This document shows positions 13,601 through 26,866 of a stretch of DNA of 64,000 nucleotides, piece after piece. The DNA comes from Pegea sp. RAD2-039 (Eukaryota > Chordata > Thaliacea > Salpida > Salpidae): contig JAQGEQ010000270.1 in NCBI GenBank assembly GCA_034620365.1, positions 434,001 through 498,000 on the forward strand. The letters run 5' to 3'. The notes beneath the pieces are model-generated. The model saw only the letters and a list, made by a program, of their open reading frames with translations. It had not been told where the DNA came from and ran no database searches. The first letter of the stretch is position 1. Each line of letters opens with the position of its first letter. Made by a program: the position numbers and the translations under genes.

Positions 13601-15005
13601 CTGCATCAAGAAATTATATGATTACAATATTCGCTTCCTTAAAAAAGTTTTTAAAATAGTTTAGTATTTAAACTGATTTCTTCTTATTGTTGTGTTGTCA
13701 TCTAATGATAAACACATAAACAAAACATACGAAAATAAATTAATATAAAATTTCATAGACCATTTAATTTATTTAATTTTTGTTTTGTATTTATCTGCAT
13801 TTTTGAAGAGCCAACATTGTGTTGGTGTGTATCTTTGAAGATTTATCGATAACAAAGTTTAACAGTTCTAAATCAGAAAAATTTTTCATTGGTTGGTTTT
13901 GTTTGTATAAAAAAGACTATAAATTTAAGATGTTATATTTATCTAATTGATATTTTATCAAAATTTGTCTTTAAATTAGAATTTAATTTGCTTCTATTAT
14001 ATTTCTAGCTTAAACTTAAACCAGAACACAAATTAATCCCTTCAAATGTGATGATCTAGCAACATAATTTTATCTCTATCATTTAGTAATTCATCTATAT
14101 TATTGATTATTTTGTAGATATAGACTAGATATTTAAATATATATTATATAACTGTTACTTAATGTCTAGTTTAACATATTATAACTTTAAAATATACATG
14201 ATGTTTATTAAATAATGATATATTACAAGCAAATGACCAAGAAAGCATTTGTTTCTCAAATCTTGTACAAGACTTGTAGAGGTCTAAATAGAGTCTACAG
14301 ATTCAAAATCATTGAAAAATGTTTTAACCTTGTTTTATTACCATTTCACCATTAATTGAAACAGCGAATGAAAAAGTTACATCTCTTATGCGGTTTTCAG
14401 TTAAAAAATGACTCAAAAAAAGTCCTCTTATTTCTTCTTCAAAATAATCATCTTCCTGAAAATTTCAATTAGATTTCTAAATTTCATAAACTCAGAATAA
14501 ACATCATTAAAATTCAATTTAAATTACTTTAAAACTATTATTTTTGGATTTAAAAGTATAACACAACCTTATAAACAGAAAAAAATCAGGCAATTTAAAT
14601 TTTGAAAAAATGTTTTGGTTGACTTGATGATTATAAATCTAAGCATTCATAATTTAAAAAAATATAGAAAGTAATATTTTTGACTTTTCTTACTAGCAAC
14701 CAATTCGGTGGATTAACCAAGGGGTCTCCAAGCAAATTAGCTTGAGGATTCGCTTCATTAAATAGTAGATAAAAATCACTTTCAGAATCCATTTCATGAT
14801 TGAATTGACTTCTAAACGTTCTATCTAAATTATCCTGTTCATAATTTTCATCATCTACTTCAGTTACTGTACATCTTTCACTGGTATCTTCATTTATTAA
14901 ACTCTTACACTTAAACTTATCTTGGCAATCTCGTAAACTGTTTACTCCAACAAGATTGATAAGACAAGGCCTTAAAATTGTTTTTAATGTATTTCTAAAA
15001 CTCAT
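10616..15005 (-). CDS. LACTB-like serine beta-lactamase family protein, array gene A
   Basis: Nine exons, read downward: 15005-14694, 14455-14329, 13532-13198, 12990-12813, 12615-12456, 12238-12097, 11452-11411, 11363-11244 and 10903-10616. All are GT-AG, phases match, product 567 residues. The fold is peptidase family S12, as in animal LACTB: exon 2 gives the FAVSING strand; exon 3 has GSITKTFTALM (SxxK, catalytic Ser and Lys); exon 5 has YSNYAYQLLALMYEKRTG (YxN); exon 6 has WFEASYGLRSTLDDLIKYGN; exon 9 has AHGGST (HxG). A Ser/Asp/Glu-rich linker around HKRQR follows SITK. The N-terminal block (RPCLINLVG, FKCK) is shared only within this array and could be a targeting or accessory segment; LACTB itself is mitochondrial. 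It lies head-to-head with gene B, with a LINE between them. Substrate unknown. Confidence 0.9.
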
Positions 15006-15131
15006 ATTTTGCAGCTGGACTTGACGATTAGAACTATTAACTTATGATATCTGCTTAAAAGCAATGCACAACCTACTTATACCTTTAATTACTAGTAATG
15101 AAAAATAAATCACAAGAAGTTTTCCGATTAA

Positions 15132-15138
15132 TACGTCA
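15132..15138 (-). promoter_or_regulatory. CRE/ATF-like half palindrome upstream of gene A
   Basis: TGACGTA on the minus strand, 127 bases upstream of the gene A start codon. The surrounding TATGACGTATTAAT and following GGAAAACTT are shared with the matching site of gene B, so the pair descends from one promoter. It is the array's CRE palindrome with one base changed. Confidence 0.55.
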
Positions 15139-15404
15139 TACTTAAGAGACATTCAACAAAACATAAAAGTAACGATTAATGAGAATACTTTCAGCAATTT
15201 GAATCAAAACCTAAGTTGATAATTAAAGAAAATAGAATATAATAAAAACAATTTAATCATTAAAATAGGAACATCATATTATAAGAAAAACTTATTTTCA
15301 AGATATAAGACATATTTCAACTAAAAAATAAATTCTTAAAATAAGCTAATATTAACCTACAAATAAATTTTGATTAATAATATTTTTTCCTATTTTCAGT
15401 AATA

Positions 15405-16627
15405 TGTTTACACAGCAGCTTCATATTAAAGTGGATTGAAGATTATTTACTAGGTAGAATCCAACAAACTGATCTAATCCGTAAGATCTACTCCTAGTCA
15501 AGTCACTATTGGGGTTCTCCAGGGTTCCGTTTTGGGTCCCCTTCTCTTTTTATTTTTCATTGAAGACCTCATCAGAAGACTAGTAGCAGTAGATGATGTC
15601 AGTGTAAATTTATATGCAGTTGACATCGAGCTATTATCTTGCAATCCTTCAAAACTTAAAACAGCTCTGCACGCTGTAACAAACTGGTTTATAAACTGGC
15701 AGCTCAGCACCCAGCCCATAAAGTCTGAACTTATAACTTTCTCCCGTAAACCAGTTGCAAGTTCCTTACACCAATATTCAATCAATACATTTATGGTTCA
15801 ACAAATACCTTGGCATTACCCTATCATCTGACTTTAAACTGCACATTTATGTTTCTAAAATCTTTGAAAATCAACCAACCTTTCCTATATACTATAAAGA
15901 CCTTTAATTCTAGGGATTCAGACTTCTTCATAAATCATTTCAAATTATACGTACATCTAGTTCTTGAATACAATGTTAGTGAATGGATGCCATATCAAGT
16001 TAGTGATAACGAAAAAATTTAATCCGTTCAGGCCACATATACGAGATTGGTATGCAGGAAACTTAATATTAAATATGATAGTTATAAACATCGCCTCGGC
16101 TTCTTCAATTTAGATAACTTAGATAATTACTTAATTCTTATTTTTAAAACTATTCTTAATTTAATTGACCTTCAGTTTGATGATTTTTTTCTATTAGTCC
16201 TTCCCTCAAGTTATATCTGCTCAGACGACACACATTGCATATTAATAAGCCTATATCACCTAGTACATTGGTCAGAACAAATTTTTTCTCATACCGCACA
16301 ATTAGTACATGGTACCACCTGCCATCAGACATTGCCATGTCGAAGTCACTCGTGTTGTTCAAGCAGAAGTTGAACCGTTATAATATTGCCAACATTTTCA
16401 TTTCTAAACTGTGATTTTTTTTTCTTTTTTATATTATTAACATTCCATGTAATTTTTCACTGTTATATGCTTTGAGTGTTATCAAAATACCATGTGTTAC
16501 ATCTTTTACTTTCTATATTTTTGGCTAAATAGAAGTTATTTGTGAGAATGTGTGTTAGCAAAAGGTGCTCTTTTCAGGTACCCTCCTTCGCATTTATTGA
16601 AATAATTAAATAAATAAATAATTGATT
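15405..16627 (+). mobile_element. Degenerate CR1/jockey-like non-LTR retrotransposon (5'-truncated)
   Basis: The 3' part of a reverse-transcriptase ORF plus 3' UTR. At about 15500-15790 the frame reads GVLQGSVLGPLLFLFFIEDL, then LYAVDIELLS where an active enzyme has YADD, then NWFINWQLSTQPIKSELI. Frameshifted downstream pieces give LSSDFKLHI, TRLVCRKLNIKYDSYKHRLGFF and YRTISTWYHLPSDIAMS, all typical of the thumb and C-terminus of CR1/jockey-like elements. It ends in a 3' UTR with GTGAGAATGTGTGTTAGC and an AATAAATAAATA tail. Stops, frameshifts and the lost catalytic Asp make it dead. It sits between genes A and B and separates their promoters. Confidence 0.85.
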
Positions 16628-17070
16628 GATACACCTTTTGGTTAGTGGATCTAAGCGTGGGTTTGAATCCTACCCTATTGTTGCAGTCACGATGATATGA
16701 TAATCAAATACTAGATTAGTCTGTAGGAAAAAATGTCTTAGCTTGGTTGCTTGAACGAGAAGGTTTAGAATTTTTGTTTGTTTGAATTGTTGCAATGATA
16801 ATAACTCTTTAAGAGAGCTTTACTCAATTGTAAACGGCGACTAGCAACAACGGTACACGCTACGAACAACACCACAGTCAGATACAGAATGATCTAGGTA
16901 TGTAGAGTAGTAGGGGATTGCACATTTACACTAGGTGTGTAGAGTAGCAGCAAAATATTCTACTGTCACTCAATTCATTTTTACAATTATCAGTTTAGGT
17001 TTTCATTTAAATTGCTGAAAGTATTGTGATTAATCGGTATTTTTGTGTTTTGTTGACTGCTTTTCAATTA
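16628..17070. other. Intergenic, upstream of gene B
   Basis: Spacer between the LINE tail and the gene B promoter. The segment 16625-16950 has somewhat higher GC, possibly another old repeat, but I cannot name it. Confidence 0.4.
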
Positions 17071-17077
17071 TGACGTA
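17071..17077 (+). promoter_or_regulatory. CRE/ATF-like half palindrome upstream of gene B
   Basis: TGACGTA, ending 132 bases before the gene B start codon, in the same context as the gene A site (TTATGACGTATTAAT). Confidence 0.55.
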
Positions 17078-17208
17078 TTAATGGGAAAACTTACTATAAT
17101 TTCATTAATTCTAGTAAAAGCTATGTAATCATGCAGATTGTAAATTGCTGGTAAACAAACTTTACATTCTTTTGTTTAAACTGTCAAATTTTGTTGTAAT
17201 GCTAAAAC

Positions 17209-20200
17209 ATGAGTTTTAGCAGCAAATTAAAAACAATTTTAAGGCCTTGTCTTATTAATCTTGTTGGAGTAAACAGTTTACGAGATTGCCAAGATAAGTT
17301 TAAGTGTAAGAGTTTAATAAATGAAGATACCAGTGAAAGCTGTACAGTAACTGAAGTAAATGATGAAAATAGAACGCCACAGCAAATTAGAATGGACAAT
17401 GTAGAGTCCTTCAGAGGACGGACTAGATTCTATCTTGAAGATTTAGTTGATAGCTATAACAGTCGAACACAATATACAAATCAGGGTATTATACCCATAG
17501 GTTGGTCACAGGTAAGAAATCTTATGAACTTAATTTTTTTCTTATTTTACATTTTTGATTCATAGTCATCAAAAATTTATCTTGAAACTGTTTCTGTGTG
17601 AATATTTTTGAGTACATACTTAACATTTTCTTCTTAATACTTAAAAGGGAAATAGGGAGTTTGAAAGTACACTAGAGGCAATTTTTCACAAATATTTTGG
17701 CAGATTAGTCCACTCAGGAACAGTAAACAAATTTGGTTTTTCTATTGCTGTTTCAATAAACGGAAAATTGGTGCTGCACAAAGGTTAGAAAATTTAAAAT
17801 ATACAAGTTTGTAAACCAAATTTGTTGATTAATGCAACAATCTTGAAATATAAAGCAATTAAGACCTTTAAAATGTCAAGTTTTAAGTTTTCACGCATTA
17901 AACAATATTAACATAATCTAGATTGAATCTAGATTGACACAGTATTATTTTTATGTCGGAAATATACAAAATAAAATTCGATTACATCTTGTTAGCAAAG
18001 GTAATGTAAAAAATTGTAAACGTTTCAAATTATCGACCTGTCTAGCTTAAAAATATTAAAAATTTACTATTTGTATGAATAAATAAATAAAAGAAGTCAA
18101 CATTTTAACATAGCATTTAGATATCAAGATAGAGAAAACTTAGTACCTGCAAAAGAAGATATGATCCAAGGAATTGGAAGTATTACTAAAACTTTAACAT
18201 GCATGATGATTATGAAACTTATTGAAGAAGAGCAAGAAAGTGACCGAGTGCCTAAGATAACATTAGACTCTTGTGTGCAAGATATATTAACTCCTGATAT
18301 TTGGCCAAAACATTTGGTAGCGGGAACACTAAAGAGGAAGAAAGTAATTTACTTGAAAAACATTAAATTCAGTATCAAGCAGTTATTGGTAGTTATAAAA
18401 AAGCAGAGATACAAATTAGTTTTAAAACTTGCACATCTAAACTTATTCTTAATTATACCAAGCAAGCTAATCTATAATTTATTTTATAATTTTGCAATAT
18501 TATTTTTTACAGCGTACGAACACCATTCGACAACTATTGCGACATTCATCTGGTATAAGGACTAACCAAGTGGTATTCAAAAGCAACGCTGACACTTCGT
18601 ATACTGCAAGCGAAGCATTTATGAACTACGAAGGAAATCTGAAAGCTTCAATTGAAAAAGTTAAATGCAAAGATCTTGATAAAAAGCCAGGTTAGAGAAC
18701 CTTCAAATTTTGATATTTTTACAAACTATGATCAACCTCATTTTTTCACCGAATGGTTGTTGCTTTGTTGTAGAATCAACTTAATAATAACTATACCATC
18801 AAAATGGTTACAGTTTTGTTGAAAAAATAAGGTAAAAATTAAGAAAAAAAAACAAACTTCTTATTTAAGAAAAATTACAAGAAAATACTCAAATTGTTAC
18901 TATTTATTCATCCTGTAATTCAAATATCTTTTTAAAAGATGATAAATCTCAGTATTCAAACTATGCATACCAACTGCTTGGACTTGTGTATGAAAAACGT
19001 ACAGGACGAAGTTTTGTGGAAGACTTGCGAGACGAGTTGGCTAAAATGGGTTTATGTGATACTGATTTTGACTACAAAGAAGGTTTAGATTTAGATAGAG
19101 CAAGGTAATGCAAGTGTTTTTCTTTAGTTTATACTATATCATGATTATATTTAAGATGTAATTAGTATAGTACTTTACATTTTATATTTAATTAGAATAT
19201 TCATTTCAACTAAAGTCACAACAAATGTTACTTTTGCGAATATATTTTTAAGTCTATTGGTGTGTTTTTATCTTTTACAGAGGTTATGAAAATGGTGTGT
19301 TTCGGGATAAAAAGTTATTAAGAACAAATTTATCTTGGCATGAGGCAAGTTATGGGCTCAAATCAACCGTTTCAGATCTCGTGAAATTTGGGAATATCAT
19401 GATGAACTGCTTATCGGTAAACTTTGCATTTTTTATTTAGGATTTTACTCAATATTGTTAAATTTTAAGCTTTATACTAAACGAGCTCTAAAACACCGAC
19501 AGAAAACTTTAACAAATAGCTTAAATTCAAAAATAAAATAAATATTTCAAAGTTAATTTAACTATAGAGCCTTAGAACAATTTTATAATACATAATTTAT
19601 GTTTATTTGTAGAATTTAATCTACATTGACATAATTTAAATCAATTGTAGGTTACTTTTTTAAGCTTTAATTGAAATTATTTAATAAAGTTTTTGATACA
19701 AAACTAATTAATTACCTACAATTAAAAAGTTAACATTTCAATGAAAAAAATGATAACTTTTTTGAATGTAGAAAAGATGTAAGATTTTTAATCCAAATAA
19801 ATATTTATTTAAATATAGATGATAAAACGTTTATAATGTTTCTATATTTAATAAATTCATCTACTTAACAAACTTCTATTTTTTAGAATAATCGAAACCC
19901 AGCAAGACATCCCATTCACCAAGCGAGCGTAAAGACAAATTCATTCAATATTTCTTATTTAATAAATTCTTTTATTAGATGGGCCAACTTTTTCAAAATT
20001 TGAAAGGGAGCTTAGCAAATCAAATAACCGTTTCCGGTTTTAGGAGTGTACATGATGTCTATCAAGCGCACGGATGGCACTATGAAGTATTGCAACCGTT
20101 AAATCGGGTAGAAAAATAGTTGATTTATTTTTTTTCTCAATGAAATTCTCACACTTAGATTAAAATATTTGTTTTTAATATAAATTTAAAAGTCTATATA

Positions 20201-20943
20201 TACTGTTAATTGTGTTATATTTGAAATGTATAACAGTACAGTATTTTGCCGTTGATGTAAATATGTTACTTGTCATTATTGTTTAAGTTGCTGCCATTCG
20301 GTAACAGGTTGTGCTGTAGGTAGCGCGTATCGTTAGTATACTTATCGTAGTTGTTAGTCGCCTTATTAATTTGAATAAAACTCTATATAACGAGTCATTA
20401 TTATTACATTAATAAAAACCTACATTAAAAGTTATTAATAGCAGTTTGAATGTTTTTAAGATAATGTGATTTTAAAATTACTTTTGAGGCTAGGTTATAA
20501 AGCTAATTAATATTTTTCTATTTGCAAACGATAATTTATTATACTTTTTAGTTTATAGAGTTTTTAAATTATTTGATATACTTAATCAAATTATAAATTA
20601 ATACTTTATTATTTGATAGAATATAGAACACGGATACGATGAACTTGAACCATATCGAATTATGTCGATTTCTCATAGCGGTGGGACTACAGAAACTATA
20701 GCTCAATTATCTATGATTTTAAACGAATCAAACAGAACGGTTGTTGGCCATAACATAAAAACTAAATCTTTACTGTATCCGCTCGGAGAACAAGGCGAAG
20801 GTTTTAAAGACGATATAGCTGTTGGTGCTATACTTGTAGAAAGATCAGGACCTCTCGATGTTGAAAAACTTCTTGAAGATGTGATGAACATTTTACTTTG
20901 TATGTACAGACATGGTTGCGTAGATTTTGCATATGATATATGA
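17209..20943 (+). CDS. LACTB-like serine beta-lactamase family protein, array gene B
   Basis: Exons 17209-17511, 17648-17783, 18114-18343, 18513-18690, 18939-19104, 19281-19416, 19887-19928, 19979-20107 and 20620-20943; product 547 residues. Motifs: FSIAVSINGKL (exon 2), GIGSITKTLTCMMIMKL (SxxK, exon 3), YSNYAYQLLGLVYEKRTG (YxN, exon 5), WHEASYGLKSTVSDLVKFGN (exon 6), SHSGGTTETI (HxG, exon 9). HSGG is closest to the HTGG of vertebrate LACTB. Exon 3 is the shortest of the array: it lacks the Ser/Asp-rich or KRRR linker of its sisters and has only EEEQESDRVP. Its conserved exon 3 end also diverges most. Exon 1 is very close to that of gene A, its head-to-head partner. It lies tail-to-tail with gene C. 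Confidence 0.9.
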
Positions 20944-20986
20944 GTTTGAATTTACTGTTCCAAAACTTTCAACTCTTAATCAGGAA

Positions 20987-20992
20987 AATAAA
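20987..20992 (+). other. Poly(A) signal of array gene B
   Basis: AATAAA 43 bases past the gene B stop codon. Confidence 0.6.
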
Positions 20993-21214
20993 ATGATCAA
21001 AAATTAAACGAATGATTGTTAATACTGCTTTTCATAGATAGAATTTATAATTTCTTTTTACTATTTCTATTTAATTTTTATTTTTCAAATGTTGTAAATG
21101 TTGAATGCGTTATGTCAAATATTTTATTTTTCCGTATTCTATTTGAATAAGTGATAAACATAAAAATGATTAAAAAATAATTAAATGGCTAAGAACTAAT
21201 TTCTATCAAAAAAG

Positions 21215-21560
21215 GCGAATTAAGACTTCATTCTTTTGGATCTTCCAAGAATATGAATGAATTGAGTCCTTGTAAGTTGTTCAGTATTGAACTCAGTGTC
21301 ATATAGCGGCTCATATGACAGTATCTGGTCGTAGCCGCATCAGTACTTCTGTTCCACTGCATATCTTATTAACGGGGATAATGTAATTCTACTGCATAGG
21401 CAATGGGTGGATCTCCATAATTCTTGCTCGGGTTTTGTGCTCTGGAGAGGTTTTACTATTTAGAGTACAATACAACACGGATAATTTCAGATATCGGTTA
21501 TAAGTCTGATATCATTTAGCGTAAGGACAGACTCCAGAAGTAGTTTTCTTCGGGATTTTT
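21215..21560 (+). mobile_element. SINE family 1, diverged copy
   Basis: Weaker match to the body of the 10135-10515 element, in the same order: AGTCCTTGTAAGTTGTTCA against its AGTCTTGTAGGGAGTTCA block, CTCAGTGTCAT, a GTAATTCTACTGCATAGGCA block, and TCCATAATTCTTGC. The tRNA-like head is not recognisable. Confidence 0.5.
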
Positions 21561-22199
21561 CTTCTCAGTAAGCAGCTACTTCCTGCCGACATCCGAGGAG
21601 CAAGTGATACCAAATCCAAGTACAATGATATTAGAAATAAAACCAAACCAACACATTGTACAATATAGTCACAGCCTCTTCATTAAGCTCTGTTATAAGA
21701 TATAATGATGTATTAAGGTCTGTGCAAATCGGATAAACGTTTTACAATAATGTAGAAATTATTTGGTCAGTCGTTCACTTTTTTGGTTTCTAAGCGACCA
21801 ATTTTTACTACTAACAAGACTTTGAGACTTTAAGTCTAAAGGGCAATGCAACAAATAGTGTATCAATTAGTATAAAACTATCAGCTATGAATGCTTTGAA
21901 ACTTCTAAAAAAATGTTAGTGACAATCAATGAAATTATGTCTAAATTTTGATTGGTATTGGCCAATAATCGAATGAGAAATCTATAAATTTTGGCCAAAG
22001 CTCTAATGATAAGGAACAGGAATTTTCATTAAATAGCTTCCGAAAACTCTTTGAAATTTCAAACAGTTTAAGTTTGGAGTTTCTTTACCATAAGAAGTAA
22101 CGATTGCTGTTCATACAGAACCGTTATTTAGCTGTTGACTCTTTGCTGCCAACTCAAATCTTTTAAACTTTTTTCAGTAATTTTCACCTAAAAGTTCCT

Positions 22200-22680
22200 G
22201 AAATATAAAAATAAGATTCTAACTAGCAAGTCTAAAGTAAGGAATTCGTCTGCTCTCCATCTAACGCATGTGACTGTGCCAACACATCATGTACTGACTT
22301 AGGATACTGTATATTAACGTTCTTAGTCCAGCACGCTATATGATTTTTTCGATTGAAAACTTTTACTACAACCATATATCTAGGATACGACTAAGAAAAC
22401 TAGAATGAGAGATTTGAAGTTCTTTTTCGTTAGACTTCGACACTACTCAAGTTTCGCTGGTGTATAATAGCGTACTGTAGTCAAAGCTCTGTAAATGACA
22501 GCTTTAAATTTGGTTTTTATGGATAATTTTGATTTATCTCAAACCCAAGAGCTAAGCCGTGCAAATGTAACCGATGCAGCTGTTAATTTTGGCTTCTATT
22601 GATATTAAAGGTGTTAGTTTTTAGCCGATATCGACAAAGTTATATACAGCCTCAGCCTATTGGTGTTGATTGGCTGTAGA
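22200..22680 (-). mobile_element. RTE-like non-LTR retrotransposon relic (RT C-terminal region)
   Basis: On the minus strand, broken frames read IEAKINSCIGYICTA, then STLLYTSET, then NEKELQISHSSFLSRILDI, then IQRAGLRTLIYSILSQ, then WHSHMR and MESRR. This is the order seen after the reverse-transcriptase domain of RTE/craniate-type elements: an LLYGxETW-like motif, an LRxILxI motif, a RAGL motif, and the WxGHVxRM-x-xxRLP motif. Several stops and frameshifts show it is dead. It sits in the tail-to-tail spacer between genes B and C. Confidence 0.65.
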
Positions 22681-22819
22681 ACGTTAACATTTTAGCTGTG
22701 AATCTTTGGAAAAATACAAACAAAAGGTTGATGAAAATAATAAAATTAACCTCAAATGATTTTTAGTTATTTACAGTTTGTTAATTAACCTTCATGTTGC
22801 ACACTGAGCGGGCTGCCCC

Positions 22820-25800
22820 TTAACAATTGAACGATTTTTTATTATTAATCTGTCGGTATTCAAAAAGCACAAGATTCATTAATTTGAAAAGTAGCTTTTG
22901 AGAATCAAAACGTTCTAGATTTTCTCCAATTAATGCACCAACTACAAAGTCATTATTAAACATAAGGTTTTCACCCAACGGATACAAAATAGGTTTTTTC
23001 TGTAAAACTTTTTCTGTTTCTGTTAGACACAACAAATCGAAGTCTAAACTTAAGCTTGTCAAACTCTCCATAGTACTTCCCTCGTGGTTAAGAGCTGTGT
23101 GTTCAAGCTGATTTTCCAGAGAAAATTGTCCTTGGTCCTAGTAATCAAAATTTGTTTTAAGTAAATTTTAGATAATGAGATGCAAAGTTTGTAAAAAAAC
23201 TAACAACTTAGAAGATTTTATTTAAAGATTACTTTATATTTTTAAAGTTTCATTAGTCATTGCACTATACAGACTCAGTCAAATTGTATATACGTGACGA
23301 ATGATTCTAATTACTATTAATAACGATTTGTTAAAATTCTGCATGAGCTCTTTTCAATAACTTTTAGACATTGAGTAAAAACTTAAATATTTCTAAGATA
23401 TTTATAAACGTCAGAAAGTTGCAATATTTTTGGACAAAAAAATGATAAAATTATCTTACATTCACTACAAATGGAATAAATCGGTAAGCAGACCAAGCAA
23501 ATCCTTGCTGCTCCTCAAAATACCAATTAATCCAATCTTTCCAAACATCCATACTTTTGTTAACACCATAAGTTTGGACCATTTTTGTAACCTACCCAAA
23601 AATAGTGTCTAATTATTTGTTTTAAATAAACATGTTTAATAGAGCATTAAAGAAATAAAATTACTTGGCTTTTACTCAATGGATTAGTCTCCGAACTTGT
23701 ATTGTTCTAGAAAAAGACAAACAAATATAAGAATTTTTTACAAATCTATCAATTAAGTATCGTTTTTAGCCATATTTAAAGTATAAGCAATTAATCCTCT
23801 ATATCTGGTTGTGCAGCTTATTAAATTTCGTTTTTGGAAGTTATACTGAAGATAAAGATTCAAAAAAATAATGAAAAAAATTAGATTAATTAAAAGATTT
23901 TTTACTTCAAAAGCCTCGTGATTGAGACTAAAAAACCTTTAATTAAATAAAAAGGTATAAAAGTAAGAAAAAATAATTATTACTAATAAGCAGCTTGCAA
24001 AAATGTTTCCATATTTTACAACATCAGAGACTGTTGATACGAGGCCATAAGATGCTTCATGCCAGCTCATGTCTATGAAGGAACCTTTCTTAACTCCATC
24101 GTTTTTTCTGTAGCCCCTTGAATATGAATATTGCCATTTAAGTTTATCATAAGAAGCTCAGACTGTAATGTTATGACTTGTCACAGACATAGTATCATAT
24201 ATGATTAGTTTAATAATATTTTAATAATATGTTGGAAAAAAAGTACAACAAGACATGCGCGATGCAAAGATCTAATCGGGGCTTTCAGACTAATCTTTGT
24301 TATCGCGATCTTTTTGAAATAGATCATTAAGAACTTTTGGTAACTTGTCATTATTAAGGAAGCATTTTACTTGATAAAATCTGCATATAATTTAATCACT
24401 TTACCTTGCTCTATCTAACGCTAAATATTCTCTGTAGTTGAAATCAGTATCATATAAGCCCATTTTAGCCAACTCGTCTCGCAAGTCTTCCACAAAACTT
24501 CGTCCTGTACGTTTTTCATACACAAGTGCGAGTAGTTGGTACCCATAATTTGAGTAATCACATTTTGTTCCTTTCATTTAAAATGGAAGATGAACAAAAC
24601 TTAAGTTTAGAATAAGATAAAAACGTAGTTATGAATAAAGTTAAAACTTACATAACTTAAGTAATTACTATTATTGATGTATTTTGATAACTTTAACATC
24701 TACCTAAGTAGACTCAATAAATATTTTATCAAAAAACCAGCAACTTTGAAAGTAAACAAATAATTAGAAGACTTTTAAAGCTAATAATGATCAAAATAAT
24801 TTTAATGGTTTACCTGGCTTAAAAAAAAGTTCTTCATTTCTAACAAAGTTTACAGAACTTTCGAAGTTACCATCGTTGTTATTTGTAATTATATCAATAG
24901 GATCTCCAGTACAAACATCTAATATAGGATTTTTGTTACTTCTCAAGCCAGACTCGTGTAGTAAAAGTTGTCTTATAGTAATTTTATACTGCAAAATAGG
25001 TGATGAACTTATGAAAAAGAAGCATAATTTTAATAAGCAAATATTTACAATCAACAAAACTAAGTTATTAGTCAGTCTCAAAGTTTATTTTAGTAAGCCA
25101 AGTGTTTCCGGCACCTTCCTTCGCATTTATTAAAATAAATAGATGAATCTGATAATCACTACTAATTGTTATCAATTGTATTTAGCATTAAGAAATTACA
25201 CAAAGTTTTTTTTTTTAATTAAAGCCGATTTATAATCGAATTGTTGTTATTGTAAATAAGTTTAAATTAGCAAACAAATAACGAAAGTGTTTACTTTTTG
25301 TCCATCTGTCTCTCCCTTTACAAAATGTTCTGGCCAAATATCAGGAGTTAATATATCTTCCACATAAGAGTCTAATGTTATCTTTGGTACTCTTCTATTT
25401 TCAAGGATACTTCTTCTTTTACCCGTAGGCTCACTTTCACTTAGCGCTTCTTCTTCTTCTTCAATAAGTTTCATAATCATCATAGCTGTTAAAGTTTTAG
25501 TAATACTTCCAATAGCACCAACCATATCTTCTTTTGCAGGTACTAAGTTCTCTCTATCTTGGTATCTATAAGCTGAAGTGAGAAAAACTTATAAGTTATT
25601 ATAAGCTTAAAAACTTATTATAAAATCTTGCAAGCTAAGATGTTGTCTTTCCTACTATACATCTACTAAAAATTTATTCTGATGATTGATGAAATTATAC
25701 GCTTCTTCTAGTGTACATGAAATTATCAAAAATGAGTTTTTGTATTTTATATGTTATCGTCACGGTGTAAGTAATATTATCCGCAGTTCAGTAACTTAGA

Positions 25801-26717
25801 AGCACTTTTAACCACCAAATATAAGTTATTTCTATAAGTTCTCTCGTACTGTTTTTGTCCCAGAAGTAATTTAAGGTCAGAATGTTAAGTTGAATTAAAA
25901 AACTTTTATTGAAGGTTTGTTCTTTTTGTGAGATTTGAGTTAGTATAGATGATATTACAAATGGAATTTCATGTCATGTTAATAAACGAGTATAATATTA
26001 AATCACTAATTATTGAGATGAAATATTTTTTAGTGTTACCTTTTTTAAGGACCATTTTGCCGTTGATTGACACAGCAAAAGATAAATAGTTTTGTAAAAC
26101 CTCTTCAATACCAAAAATATCTTCGAGTCCGTCAGTTAGTACACTCAATACTTTTTTTTGAAAGTCCTTACTCTATAAAATTTGGGATAATGTAGTACAT
26201 TTAAAGCTGAATAGCTGTGCTGGTTTATTTTTAAGTAAATATGCTTTTAATGGTTAAATGTTGGAAAATTATTACGGATACAATTATATCAATTTCTAAT
26301 TAAAAACAATATTGATGTATGATAAGCATGCTTTATTTATTAAACTTTAATTAGAGTAACAGTTATTTTGTTTACTTATTTAAGATATTTATTTAATAAA
26401 GAAATAAAATTCTTTACATTTGTAAAGCTTTCGTCAAACTCTAACTTTCCCAAATAATTTCTGTTTTCATGAAATGAGACATAATTTTCTAACTGTTCAT
26501 TATAGATTTTATCGTATCGTTGCATCCATTTTTGATAGGGAGTTATCTGATTGTTGATCTCTACTTCAGTCACTTGATGATTGCTACTAGAGCTTTCATC
26601 CACTAATATTTTGCACTTAAAATCATTATGGTTATCTCGAAGCTTATGTATACCAACAAGGTTAATAAGACAAGGTCTTAGTAGCTTATTTATTGAATGT
26701 AGAAAAGACCTCCGCAT
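22820..26717 (-). CDS. LACTB-like serine beta-lactamase family protein, array gene C
   Basis: Exons read downward: 26717-26418, 26172-26040, 25572-25295, 24988-24814, 24570-24405, 24116-23984, 23706-23665, 23591-23460 and 23137-22820; product 558 residues. Motifs: LSFAVSINGKMVL, GAIGSITKTLTAMM (SxxK), YSNYGYQLLALVYEKRTG (YxN), MSWHEASYGLVSTVSDVVKYGN, NHEGSTMES (HxG, with Glu in the middle where sisters have Gly, Ser or His). The exon 3 linker is the TGKRRS/ILENRR type. The start is placed at MRRSFLHS, aligned with sister starts; an in-frame ATG 33 bases upstream would add eleven residues. Intron 2 is nearly identical to that of genes F and G although C is inverted and 17 kb away. Intron 3 carries a LINE 3' fragment. 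It shares a 645 bp head-to-head promoter region with gene D. Confidence 0.9.
25106..25146 (+). mobile_element. LINE 3'-tail fragment in gene C intron 3
   Basis: GGCACCTTCCTTCGCATTTA followed by TTAAAATAAAT matches the very end of the LINE at 15405-16627. Only the last 40 bases are present, a typical extreme 5' truncation. Confidence 0.65.
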
Positions 26718-26866
26718 GGTTGTAACATTGAGAAAATTTGAATAGAACACTTACAAAACAAACTAATTTAAGTTAGACTTAAACAAATGAAATACAAAAC
26801 TAACTTTATTAAATACTTTTAGTAATATTTTAGAAGCTACAAAGTTATTTCTAACTAGCCGTATTA

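Noticed and set aside
15498-15785. 95-codon minus-strand open frame
   Set aside because: It is the antisense shadow of the reverse-transcriptase frame of the LINE.
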